From assembly GCA_026929865.2 (NCBI GenBank), contig CM049395.1:29507001-29571000 (forward strand): a stretch of DNA of 64,000 nucleotides, given 5' to 3'. This DNA is from Hyperoplus lanceolatus (taxonomy: Eukaryota > Chordata > Actinopteri > Uranoscopiformes > Ammodytidae). The position numbers and the translations under genes were made by a program. This document shows, one piece after another, positions 1-10,764 of the stretch. Numbering within the stretch: the first letter of the stretch is position 1; every line of letters starts with the position of its first letter. The notes beneath the pieces were generated by a model. It saw only the letters and a program-made list of their open reading frames with translations, was not told the DNA's origin and did no database searches.

Positions 1-286
1 ATTAAAACAAATTGATTTGGCCTGTGGCGGTAGCTTTTACCAAACAGTTGGTAGGATTCATATCATATCAACATTTAAATATGCTTAACTTCATAGCTGA
101 AAATTAAGTTATGGAAAAATTTAATTGGTTTCTCTCATTCTCCCTGTTCTGTTTTCAAGCTGGTAATACACAGACCTGATCCGTTTGATATGTGTTGAAC
201 TTAAAACATGATTACACCATCATATGTTCAGGATGGTGTTTGATTTGCCATACATACCCAGACCATCAAGATGACCACTTAATCTT
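1..286. other. No recognised feature
   Basis: AT-rich sequence with no convincing coding frame, repeat or RNA signal that I can recognise. Confidence 0.5.
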
Positions 287-372
287 GGTTATTCAATTCA
301 ATAAACTTTATTTATCCGTTAGGAACCTAATTTTGTGAAGCGCATCAGTGTGTACAGTTCAACACAACACAA
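287..372 (-). repeat. LINE 3' tail remnant (minus strand)
   Basis: Read on the minus strand, this stretch ends in GATAAATAAAGTTTATTGAA followed by TTGAAT-type repeats. That is the usual look of the 3' end of fish CR1/Rex-like LINEs: an AATAAA-like motif and a short terminal microsatellite. Only the tail is visible, with no coding part. The family name is inferred from the tail alone. Confidence 0.4.
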
Positions 373-1561
373 TATGCAACACACACACAGTGGTAGAAAT
401 GGGGTGGAACGCATGGGAACGCCCTTCCCAGCTTAAAAATCAGGAGGGAAGAGTGTTCCATCTCATATTTCGAAAAAAATCTATTCTATGTTTTTCAGGT
501 AGTCACGGGAAATCTCACAGCTTGCTTTGTTACACTGCTTTTAAAGAATGAAATTGTGTCCGAGTGAACCTGAATGCACCAAGAACCTGTACTAGGCTAC
601 AGCTCATGCTACAGCCGTGGGAGGATTGGAATCGGGAGTAGGCCCTTTGGGGGGGGGGGGGGGGGGGGGTTATTTAAGGTATCTCTGGTAACAGTTCTTA
701 CAGTACGAAGAGGTGACATTTTCTGGGTTCATTTTATGATCATTACAAATTAAATATAATAATTTGATGTAAAATGACATTAAATATATTCCAGGGAATT
801 TGCCCTTGCACATTGAAAATTCAATGCCCTTTAAGTGTAAAGACTCAGACAATGAAGGGAATGTAAATGCAGGTTCACTGCGTTTGCTGGAAATATTTTA
901 TCTTATTTCCTCATCGTCTAGTCACAATAACATTCCTTAGCGATTTTCAGTCTTCTGCGTTCCTAAACTCAAACACAGTACTCTCACATTTGTGCTCTTA
1001 GAGTGTAATTATTTCACAACATTTCATCAGACCAGGTTGGTTTCATGAGTGCAGCTCACATACAGTACAGAGGTCTTATAACAGAGGAGTAAGTGTTCTC
1101 TTTGTCTTCCTGGGGCTGAATTCGACTGACATACATGTATTTCCATGCATTTACATGCCATTAGTGTCAGTAGATCTTCATCACAGCTGACATGCAGACC
1201 ATTAGCAAACGTACCCCCCAGCTTTCCATCATTAAGTTGCTGCAGCACAGGAAGAGTGGAAACGATTAAAGAAAACTGAACATAAGAACAGAGTGGGTAA
1301 TAGTTGAACAATTAAGATGGCAGGATGACTTGCTTATTCAGCTGCTGCTCAAGTATGTAACTCTGACAAGGATCAGAATAAAATGATCTGAGGGCACAAA
1401 AACAAGTCAGGCCTTTAACGTGCTGTAGCCAATTTTCCTGTTGATGAACCAGGCTGGGATAAGTTATGGTCACAGTATTGAAAGCGTTCCTTACTTTCCA
1501 TATTTTGCAGGCAGCGGAAACTGGTCGTTCATAGGTTCTCTTTGAAGAGTTAGCGGCTCTG
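373..1561. other. Unassigned sequence with a G homopolymer
   Basis: No gene recognised. The only notable structure is a run of about 21 G at 649-669. Short open frames here are scattered on both strands and match no family I know. Confidence 0.5.
649..669. repeat. Poly-G tract
   Basis: Uninterrupted run of about 21 G. Homopolymer length is prone to sequencing error. Confidence 0.9.
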
Positions 1562-1858
1562 TGTTACCTTACTTTGGTCCTTATGGTGAATTTAATCGCA
1601 ATTAATTGCACATTTTTATCTATTGTAAATGTCCCTTGATTTCTTTTTGCCCCATTATTTTTTCTCATTGTAATGCTCTTATCACACACATTCTCTACAC
1701 CCTTGTAATTCAGTCTATTTTTTTTAAATATCATAATTTCCAATTCATTGCAAATAGCCCACAATGTAGATCATAATAATCATAATACTAAAATGAACGC
1801 CGTTAAAATTGGTTTGTGTTAACGCCGTTAATAACGCATTGAACTGACAGCACTACTT
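1562..1858. repeat. Fragment of a teleost AATTAATCGC-type interspersed repeat
   Basis: Contains AATCGCAATTAATTGCAC near the start and two AACGCCGTTAA motifs near 1800-1835, followed by TAATAACGCATTGAACTGAC. This vocabulary is typical of a widespread fish repeat, probably a non-autonomous hAT, whose ends read AGGGCTGTCAAA. Related end fragments occur here at 17661-17745 and 20830-20900. No complete termini or TSD are visible, so the class is inferred. Confidence 0.5.
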
Positions 1859-1925
1859 TTTACATTAGGTTAAGATCAAGGACTGCAGCTAACATCTGTA
1901 ACGACATCTCTCTCCACAGCAACTA

Positions 1926-2750
1926 CAGTGCTGCTTGAAAGTATGTGAACCCCTGGATTTTTTTTTATTTTAACCATTATTAATTAATTTTTATCAATAC
2001 CAGTATTTTTTATATGAAATAACAAATGTTTCTTTATCAATTCAACATTTTCCTTTTCCGGAAATCAATTGTTAAAACAGGCAAAACAAATGATTTGTCA
2101 ACTTTTGTATGTGCAAAAGTTTGTGAACCCTGAGCTGCATTGCTTAAATCGAGCAGGTAAACACAATAAGGGGGGCAAATTGAGTGATGAAATGGACCAA
2201 TGTAATGAGAGATCTTTAGGGACGAAATTAGGTGGATATATTTGAAGAAAGTCCACTTCCAGGCAGATGTACAGTCACTCTTAAAGCTCTCCATTTGTAG
2301 ATGATTTGCCTCAAGGTGGACCGATGGAGCTCAAACTTTTTTTAAATTAATTTATAGCTGTCCCCGGACAAATATGCTTCACAACACTTTCGTGGGCCTA
2401 AACTGACCTGGTTTGATCTCTGTTTTATCTTATCCGCCCAATTTCTTCCCTAAAGATCTCTCATTACATTGGTCCATTTCATCACTCAATTTGGCTAACC
2501 TAATTGTGTTTACCTGCTCGATTTAAGCAATGCAGCTCAGGGGTTCACAAACTTTTGCACATACAAAAGTTTGCAAATCATTTGTTTTATCTGTTTAACA
2601 ATTGATTTCTGGAAAAGAAAAATGTTGAATTGATAAAAAAACATCTGTTATTTCATATAAAAATACTGGTATTGATAAAAATGAATGAATGGTTAAACTA
2701 AATAAAATTCCAAAATGCTCAAGGGGTTCACATACTTTCAAGCAGCACTG
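1926..2750. mobile_element. Foldback (long-TIR) DNA transposon, Tc1-like, TA target site
   Basis: An 825-bp element flanked by TA on both sides (1924-1925 and 2751-2752). It begins CAGTGCTGCTTGAAAGTATG and ends with the reverse complement of that sequence. The inverted arms run about 310 bp each (about 1926-2240 and 2437-2750) and stay nearly identical except for small indels, leaving a spacer of about 200 bp. Arms can be followed at landmarks such as ATGGACCAATGTAATGAGAG (from 2191) and its complement (from about 2463). No transposase frame is present, so this is a non-autonomous copy. The TA duplication and CAGT start fit the Tc1/mariner superfamily. The family name is unknown to me. Confidence 0.85.
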
Positions 2751-2752
2751 TA

Positions 2753-3328
2753 TATTGCAGACAGTTTAACAGTATCTGAACACACACATACTGCAAAAGG
2801 AGAGTAACAGCAGGATGTCTGGAACATTTCCTGTAGCCTGAATATAATGCCAGGCCACAGTGCTGACCGCTGGGCCTGCATAAAATCACTACTGTGTAAT
2901 TTGCATCTAAAACATTTGTATTTCTGTATTGTTTCTGCCTGTGCCAGATTTGTTTTCTGGCTGTACCTCTTGTAGGTTTTTTTGTTTGGATTTTTTTCCT
3001 TGAAAGTATTGATTGGAGATAATAAAAATGTGTGCAGTTCAACAGATATGTATCTCTGCGTGGTCATTTCCCTTTCAGTGCTAAATAAGTGACACTTTCA
3101 AAATGCCCCTTTTTTCATTTCAGCTGGGATTTTTCTGTCTGCAGCAGTCTGGGCCAGACGGAAGGCGTTTGGCTCAAATTATCCCATCATGCTCTTTAAT
3201 ACTGACAGTCCATTTAACAAATCTGAATCTTTGAAATGTGCTGCAGCTGAATCATCTGACAGACCTCCAGGTCTGCCAGGCAGGCCACACATTTTAACAT
3301 TTGCTTGGACATGGCTGGGAATACGTAT
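2753..3328. other. No recognised feature
   Basis: Mixed AT-rich sequence with a T-rich stretch near 2980-3000. Open frames on the minus strand start in the preceding element or match no known protein. Confidence 0.5.
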
Positions 3329-3330
3329 TA

Positions 3331-4235
3331 CAGTTTTTTACGATTGCTAAACCACAGTGGGCAGAACTGGAACGACAAGTGCAAAACTCTAACAACAGTA
3401 TGCAGAGCAGCGGTTCATTCGGACCAAACTGTAGCTCGTTTTAGCTCGTTTTTCATTGCTTATACACAACCTTCAAAACTCTACACACCTATCTCATGGC
3501 TTAACCACAGCCTGCACAACACTGTGGATTTCCAGCACCTTTATGCTAACACACTGCTGCCACAACTATAAACCACACATTCAAAACAGAATTAATCCCT
3601 TTCAAACACTGCGGATTGCAATTTCAACTCAAACACTAAGATGTCTTGTATAGACTTGTTAGTGAACATATATACAGTATAAAGGGAAAGCTCAAAAATA
3701 TATATTTTTTTTGGAAATGGACCCAGGAAGACAGGTTGTTGGAGGTAGAAGAGTGGCAGTGAGAGTGTGGATGTGTGGAGGAAGACCTAGAAGACATAGA
3801 GCTGTAATGTCTGATGAAATACAGTAAGGGCAACACTGAAAGACCCTGTTGTGAATCATGGTCTCTCATTGAGAGAGGCAGGGTTGAGAGTGCAACCCAA
3901 TCTGCAAAAATCTAAAGTTGCATCTGTAATACGAATTTTCCAGCAAACAAACAGCTTAGAGTTGCATCCTTACAGTAAATGACAACATTACAGGAATTGA
4001 TTTCTGTATTACAATTTTAGAATATTTACACAGATAAATACTACATTTGGAAATGTGTTCAATAAAGTATACAACATGTGTATCTATTGAAGCAAACTTC
4101 TGATTTTCATTTCTTTTTGTTTTCCTAAAAAAATGGTATGTTATAAAATAAAAAATTTCATGTGAAAGAATTTCACTCTTTCATCAAAGAAAATATTATG
4201 TAATTTGTGTGAAATAACTCATATTATTCAAACTG
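3331..4235 (+). pseudogene. Degenerate Tc1/IS630-type transposase remnant
   Basis: An ATG at 3718 opens a frame starting MDPGRQ followed by an Arg/Gly-rich stretch and then VMSDEIQ. It hits a stop at about 3826. Shifting frame by one base continues it as a helix-turn-helix-like stretch containing VNHGLSLREAGLRVQPNL and VASVIRIF, up to about 3950. This order is the N-terminus of a transposase family abundant in fish: basic tail, DEI..., VNHG..REAG..VQPNLS. The catalytic DDE domain is missing, so the copy is internally deleted as well as frameshifted. The left boundary is drawn at TACAGTTTTTTACGATTGC (TA at 3329). The right boundary at AAACTG plus TA (4236) is weaker, because the TIR match ends after a few bases. 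Family placement comes from recalled motifs. Confidence 0.6.
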
Positions 4236-4249
4236 TAAAGATTAAAGGC

Positions 4250-4560
4250 CCTGGCAACCCAAATCCACTAAATCCTTGTAACTATGTTATTTGGGGGGTA
4301 AAATCAGTGCTAATATGTATATGAAAGGTTTTAGGAATATCTGTTAGCCCCCCGCAAACATACTGTCATGTCAGTTGGTCAACCATTTGAAAAATCCTGA
4401 TTCGAATGTTTCCTTGGCTTAGAGCGAGCAAAGGCTTGGGACGTCACGCGATGGATCTCCATTCTAAAATGCATTGAGGCCATTTGAAAATGTCTGATTC
4501 GAACTTTGGCTTACATCACAGGCTTGGGACGTCACACGTTCTTAAAAACAAATCTATACA
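4250..4560. repeat. Imperfect tandem duplication of about 100 bp
   Basis: Two units share CATTTGAAAA, TCTGATTCGAA or CCTGATTCGAA, and GGCTTGGGACGTCAC (about 4385-4450 and 4480-4540). The GACGTCAC core resembles a CRE half-site. Given the repeat context, this may just be part of a mobile element. Confidence 0.5.
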
Positions 4561-4729
4561 ATATCTCTGGAGCCGCGCAAGAGACACAGACTGTCTCTTT
4601 GCGCCAGAGCCTACACTCAAAGCCCCGTCTGAGCGAGGCAGCGCGCACCCCGGTGAAACACTGTGATGGCAACGTTCACACAGTGAGACCTCGCCGAGCC
4701 GCCGTGCAGAAAAACTATGTGGTTTAAGA

Positions 4730-5431
4730 CTAAATGATCACCGGGGATTCCTGAACGTTAATGTTGTAGAGGGGACAGACTTTCACGAGCCGATTGGATG
4801 CCCCGAGCCCTGATACACAGAGACATGTCTCCAAACTGACTGCGCGACTAACTGCAAAGTGAAACAACCGCCTCGCTCCGTTAGTTTCAGTCCACCTGCG
4901 CATTGACAACGTTTGAATAAAGCCTCTCATTCTTATTATAAGGGCTTTGATGCAAATGATTAAATCTGAACATTATGGCAGAGGTGGGGCGTAAAAGGAC
5001 GACACAGTTGGCAAGCTCTCCTCACTACGCCTGCCACAACAGAATCGCTGTCGATCGCTGCGCCGATTCATGCCTCTGACACGTCGACTCGCAACATAAT
5101 AGCCTAAGTTAAGGTTTTGAATTCAGTGCTGGGGGATGTGGAGCTCTTTGGCCATTTTCCGTGCCTCTTTTTCCTCTCGACCCATCGTTCTCTATCCAAG
5201 CGCACACACCTCTGTCCCGGCCGCATCTGAGTGCGCAGCTCGTGCTCCACCCGAAAATAAATAAATAAACACAAGTTGGACACAAGCCCTGAAGCTGAAT
5301 GATCGCTCTGGTCACTCCATAACTGGACGCTGAATATTAGACCCCGAATATAAAACGACCCGACTTTTTACGACCTATTCTCAGGGGGAAACCCTGTCTT
5401 ATAATCAGACCAATACGGCATGTGTCACTGC
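4730..5431 (+). repeat. Dispersed repeat, copy 1 (sister copy at 37976-38945)
   Basis: This stretch aligns by eye, in the same orientation, with 38355-38870. Shared landmarks include AAAGC(G/C)TCTCATTCTTA, GCTTTGATGCAAATGA, GCGTAAAAGGAC, CTGCCTCTGACACGT, CCGTGCCTCTTTTT, TCCAAGCGCACA and CCCGACTTTTTACGACCTAT. Near its right edge, GACCAATACGG matches the complement of the left end of the sister copy (CCGTATTGGTC), suggesting a shared terminal inverted repeat. No intact coding frame is present. The left end could not be defined. Confidence 0.75.
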
Positions 5432-5732
5432 TGCATGTAACCAGGGCCGTCGTATAGGGGGTAAAGGTTATGACGATTATAAGGGCCCACAGCCAGCTAG
5501 GGCCCACACAGCCCCCAGTAGAATCTACGACAAAATGATTATGCATACAGTGAACTAATATATAATCATACTAATGAGTCCAAATTAAAACAAAGCCACA
5601 AGTCATACGATATTCTAATTTTAATAATGTCAATAATCCCCTTGGCCCCTTCTTAAAAAATGGTTTGGTCCACCCCGCGGTTCGTTCTTCCTCATTGGAA
5701 TTAAGTGAGCGCGAGCGAACTCCAGCAGGGCT

Positions 5733-5844
5733 ATGATGCCCCCAAAAAAGCACAAGTTCGCACACCAGACAATAGTTGAGAAGGAGGCCAGTATAAGCAG
5801 CAGAGCAGGGGCCCAGGACATCAAAAACTTTTTTCCTAAGAATG
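5733..5844 (+). pseudogene. Candidate first coding exon of a hAT transposase
   Basis: The frame starts MMPPKKHKF and includes QTIVEKEAS and IKNFFPKN before a GT donor (G|GTGAGA) at 5845. Read without splicing, it stops at 5871-5873 after 46 codons. A short basic start followed by a KNFF-type motif is common in N-termini of vertebrate hAT-derived proteins of the ZMYM/TTF-type group. No downstream transposase exon is recognisable inside this copy, so the exon is an orphan. The call rests on its position inside a TSD-verified hAT and on the splice donor. Confidence 0.4.
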
Positions 5845-6419
5845 GTGAGAGTAAAACTACAGAGAGAGGCTGAAACAATTAGCCTGCTACTTGTTCATTC
5901 ATAACATTACCTTTGACGGGGTGCAGGCTGAATCCTACGTTTGCTGTCATCTGGCCGCGCTACACTCTGATCAAGTCGCCAGTTCATACAAAAAAAAGTC
6001 GCCAGTTCATTGTAGAGCAACGGTTCCTACAGTGTTTTACACATATTACTGTCTGACAGTGCTCCAATAGCCTATGCGCCCATTCAGAGGCTGCATTGAA
6101 TTGTATTATGACGCATTCAACTTCTACTCGGTAATTATGAGCATCTGACGATGGTCAGTTACGTTCAGGGCCGTCGGACTGCGGACAGGCTTGGGGGGCC
6201 CAAGGCAGAGGGGGGCTGCACCCAAAAAAAATAAAACATATTTTTATTTTTTACTGGCTCAATATAGGCCCCTGATCTTTGAAGGCCCAGACCATTTTTA
6301 TTTAGGAAGAAAAAAAAACGGATATCAGGGGCCTTTCATTTGTCAGTACATTTTTGTTATTTTTTAAATAACATTGTTCAGGACTACAAAGATCGCCGGC
6401 CTATATTGGGCCATTAAAA

Positions 6420-6709
6420 AATACAAACGAAGGGAAAAAATTCCTGAAGCTGACTGGATTTTTTAAACATGTACATTTCTTCTTTCTGCTTTTTGGTCAT
6501 TCTGTGTCTATACATTATTCTAGAAAATAGTACTAAATAGCTTACATAGGAAACAGTTGATTTAGCCTTAGGTTTCTTCTCAAAGTGCACCAGATTGATG
6601 AATTTTACTTTAACATTGAAAAAAAAATCTTCCGGGGGAGCATTCCCCCGGACCCCTACAAGGTCCAGGGTCCACGACACAGTCTCCCAAATTCCTGTGA
6701 GAAACACTG
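6420..6709 (-). repeat. CAGTGTTTCCC-family fragment nested in the hAT
   Basis: On the minus strand it starts CAGTGTTTCTCACAGGAAT and continues with GGTCCGGGGGAATGCTCCCC, then GGTGCACTTTGAGAAGAA. The same order (TIR, GGTCCGGGGGCATGCCCCCC, TGTGCACTTTGAGAGGAG) occurs at the left end of the 41919-43870 element. The other end is not visible. Confidence 0.6.
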
Positions 6710-6957
6710 TGTGTGTGCATGGTTATTAAGAGTCATTATACCAGGGGTTGTGTTCAAGTATGCGTAATGATTTGGTCATTCATCAATAGAAACATTGTGT
6801 TGTTATCTGGCTCAGAGAGGGACCAGTCACTCATAAGTTTTGGACTATAGACAAACATAGCTTTTGCATGTTTATATTGTAAGACCGCCTCTCAGAGGGC
6901 CCATCAGGACTTCCTGTATAGGGGCCCAGAATGTGGTGCAACGCCCCTGCATGTAAC

Positions 6958-7268
6958 AATATTGTATTGGTGATGCATTTTTTTTTATCAATGTAGCGAG
7001 TTATTATTTAAGTGCAGGAAGAGCTTTTTTTTTGTCAGCACTCCCTTCTGAGAATATGTTTCTGCGGCTGCCTGTAGCGTAGGCTACTTCAACAGCGGGT
7101 CTCCACACTGTTGATCCGCCTGGACAACGTTAGCCTGCATGCTTAGGATCCAACTGGCCGGCTGGTTTGAACTCATTTGATTGTCTTTTTTATATTTTAC
7201 GAGTTTACTCCTTGTGCTCTTAATTGAAACCGCATATCGCATCAACTCACGTTAATCAGACTCTGTTT

Positions 7269-7299
<31 letters not shown>

Positions 7300-7544
7300 A
7301 TTCCCACTCCTATCCTCAAAAACATTTAAAAATGCATATGCCTAAAATAGATAGCAGATGTTTATGCAAGTTCAATGGTAAATAAACTAATAAGAGATAA
7401 CAATAAATATGAGAGAGATATTTTTATATATTTTCATTGTGACACTGACACCTGTTTCAATTAAATGGGTTGCGGTTGTGGTGGGAAAAAATAGCCTATT
7501 ACTAATTGCAAACCTATATAGGCCTAATAATAATAAGTTGTTTA
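6958..7544. other. No gene; (TC)n microsatellite
   Basis: AT-rich sequence with a (TC)n array at about 7273-7299. Nothing else recognised. Confidence 0.6.
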
Positions 7545-7965
7545 ACTTTACTTGAGGCAAACAGAATCATTCATGACATTTTAATAAAGGTCTCATGACT
7601 GTCAATGTCAAAACATTCCGCATGTGACAGCTTAATGTAATCTTACCACATAAATCAAAATTGTTTCTTTACATTTGATTATTAAGCCTACTATGACGTG
7701 TTTATGACAGGTCATGTTACTGGTTAATGTCAAGTCAACATAACTAAGACATCGACAAGATATTTTATCTTAGTTAATGTCAGGTTGCCATAACAAAGAC
7801 ATCTCATACAATGTCAATGTTGCATTAAACGTGACATAATTGACCGAATGACACTTAAAGACAACATTCATAACTATTTATAATGTTCATGACAGTCGCA
7901 TGTCATGGTTATGACAGTGTTATGACAATGTTATATCAGTCTAACCGATTTTTGAAAGTGACCTT
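7545..7965. repeat. TGTCATGA-rich interspersed repeat
   Basis: Dense short motifs recur on both strands, such as GTTATGACA, TCATGACAG, TTAATGTCA and GACATCTCAT. The 3' part reads AATGTTCATGACAGTCGCATG and then GTTATGACAGTGTTATGACA. I recognise this vocabulary from repeats common in fish genomes but cannot assign a superfamily. No coding frame. Confidence 0.5.
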
Positions 7966-10764
7966 AATCTAGACATTTGTCTTAGATTGTTTTTAAAACA
8001 ATGATTTAACTGTTCCTGAAAACCACTATGGTGTTGGAGAAAGAATGGATATTCTTGATCTGCTACTGAAACACAATAAAATTCTCCTCACGCCCAATAA
8101 GAAATTGGCTGACATGAGCATGATGTCGGGCTCAATGAAGTGAAACTTATGGCAATTAATTCTGAGCACGTCTGATTATAGTTACGCCGCAGTAATTATA
8201 CTTGTTCTGAATGGCCACACTGGAAGCCTGCATTCATAGAGGCGGCAAGGCTTAAATAGGGTTAACACAGCCACCTTCAGATACTCTCTCCTTGAAGGCC
8301 ATGGGTTTTTGAAATTGTTTGTTGACATGAGAAGCAACATACATACAGTAACTGTTTATTCATTTTTTTTTCTAAAGAACTTCAAGTAGAATTTCAAACG
8401 CTGCTTTCTTTACATCTCCAACCACCTGAAACAAACTAGACAAAGTGAGTTTGGTTGTCTGTGTGGAAAATGAAAGATATGAAGAAATGTCCCAAAGTCT
8501 GACATAGATAAGCTGTGTGAGAGAAGATGTTTATATGCTATTTGATGAACCAACAAGCGTTTTGTGTGAAACATACTTCATTTACAGAGGGAAACAATTC
8601 CTCACACATTAATTCCAGACAAAGAACGTTGGCTGAGCCGTCTGACCGAAATTGTCCCATGAAGTTTATACACATCCCTCAATCCAGCATTCAGACTGAC
8701 ACATCTTACATTTTCTGCTAGTTTCTGCAATACATCAGTGGAATACAATGCCTCTAACAACCTGGGAGTGATTACAACTATTGACTCAAGATCCTGAGTG
8801 AATGCATACTCTGTAGATACCAAATGATGAGGAAACCCACTGAATGTTGGGCTCAAAACAAACTTGTGTTTGAAATTAGATATTGCCTAAATATTAATCT
8901 GCAAACACAGCTAATGAATTTGATTGCATTTAATACTAAATTTGATCTGTGCCTTCCTTCCAGCACAGTGCTTTAATTATCTCTGCTGCTCTACAAACAA
9001 CAAACTAGCTCGTTCCAAACATTCAGTCAGAGCTTGAGTAAGTGCTCTCTCCAGGAGAAGACAACATAGCAGCATAGACTTTTAATTTTCTCCATTCATT
9101 CAGTAATGGATAAACGCCACTAATAAAGGCTGGTTTCATTTTAGCTCCAGGCTGTTATAATACATACATTTGTTGTTTCAGATAGTTATACAGCAAATCA
9201 AAACTTGTAAAGAGAAATATAGTGTCTTTAAGAGTAATATTAGTTCTTAAAATGTCAGTCTTTCCATTTAAACTCATAATTTATCATTCCATTTGAAAAT
9301 GAAGCCTTTTTATTTTGATTATGTTTTTTAAATCTAAAGCTGTAGTCTGTAAATAAGTTATGTTGTTTTTAGAGACAGCTTTGGTGGTTAAATGTAATTG
9401 CTGGCGCGCCTCTATACTTCATCTCCCAGAGTTTCTTAATAAACCGAAGAGTGTTAATTGTATGATGTCGTTAGATTCTAACCTGGATAACCCTCATTTA
9501 CACAATGCTCCATTGACCTATAAAATTGCTTCATCATCGTTCTCTGTTACGTGTGATGATCTGCTATTGTGACTCAGAAGTGATGATAAGTCCCCCACAC
9601 CGGTCAGTGACAAAAGATCAAGCATGTGGCGTTAGTGCATACAGCTCTGTCAGGGCAGACCCAATACTATGTTCTATTGTACTTGGAAATACAGAACTTC
9701 CAACAATGGAGGCACACACAGTGATCAGTACCTACCTAGAACCATGTCTTTAAAAACAAAACAAAACAAAACAATCTAAAATCTACAATCCCCCCAAAAA
9801 AGAAAAGTCTAAATGAACTAATAATGTTAATAATATTATCTAATTAAATTACATTTAACTATCTGCTACCACAAGTCTCTGCAGGCCATGTTTTGTCATA
9901 TTTTGACACAAAAATAAACGAGAAATGCAAGGGATTTGAAATGTATGATAGTGTAATATCATCCAGAGTTTATAAATGCCTTAAATGCATTTAAGGGAAA
10001 GTTAACAGCTTCTGAGGGAGAGAGAGAGAGAGAGAGAGTGTCAATGGTACTACTTCAGAGCTACATGTACACAGTACCCTGCTCCAAAGAACTCCCAAGG
10101 TTCTGACTCACTCAAAGCTGTAACTGATGTAGGATAACTGAGTTAATACTTGCTCTGTAGGCAGTGGGATTCTTCCACATCAGACTTCCAGACCTTCATC
10201 TCTCTTCAGATCGTTCATCCTCCTCCACTGTTTGCTCAGCAGCCGGCTCTGATCTGACTCTGAGGGCTGCGAGAGGAGGAGATTAATAGAACATCGCTCT
10301 CCTTTGCGGCGATAAAAACGCCCGTTGTGCCCCTCAGCTCTTCTTGGAGGCCGTATCCAAATGGATCTCTCGCAGTTTTTGTGGAGATTAGATTAAATTT
10401 TGTGGTAATGTGATGCCATTCTGTGAAGAGAGATAAAGTACCATCTGCTCTTCTCTCCCATTTTGTGTTCTCTACTTCCTACGGCAGGCTCTTATCACCT
10501 TTATGCCCCCTCACTTTCCTCTTTTACTCCCATTCTCAGAATCTCCCTGTGTTTTATCACACATAATTGTCCTGGATATATTTCTCTCCTCTTGCAACAC
10601 ATAATTAAATGTGTCCTTCTCTTTCAACCCTGTACGTCAGGCTGCATAGCGTCCCTCAAACATTATTTTTGTATATATTATTATTTGTGTTATTCCCCTT
10701 CATCCTTGAGATACAGAGTGGTGGGTTGCATTGAATATAACTTTCACCCTCTACATCCATTTAA
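7966..10764. other. Unassigned intergenic or intronic sequence
   Basis: About 2.8 kb without a supported gene. It holds an AAAAC-type run at about 9749-9772 and a (GA)n array at about 10018-10038. The stretch 10140-10380 has higher sequence complexity and GC than its surroundings and would be a place to test for conservation. Short open frames show no family resemblance. Confidence 0.5.

Larger units (their letters stand above)
5442..6949 (+). mobile_element. hAT-type DNA transposon with perfect 8-bp TSD CATGTAAC
   Basis: The element starts CAGGGCCGTCG and ends CAACGCCCCTG. Reversed, the right end reads CAGGGGCGTTG, giving imperfect matching TIRs. CATGTAAC occurs directly before (5434-5441) and directly after (6950-6957), an exact 8-bp duplication as hAT transposases make. 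Inside are a candidate transposase first exon (5733-5844), an inverted repeat around 6245-6425 (TATAGGCC...GGCCTATA), and a minus-oriented fragment of the CAGTGTTTCCC family ending near 6709. A second TIR-like CAGGGCCGTCGG lies near 6170, suggesting further nesting. Most of a transposase gene is absent. A fragment with the same terminal motif lies at 59794-59837. Confidence 0.88.

Noticed and set aside
4440-4545. CRE-like GACGTCAC promoter elements
   Set aside because: They occur in a duplicated repeat with no adjacent gene, so regulatory meaning is not supported.
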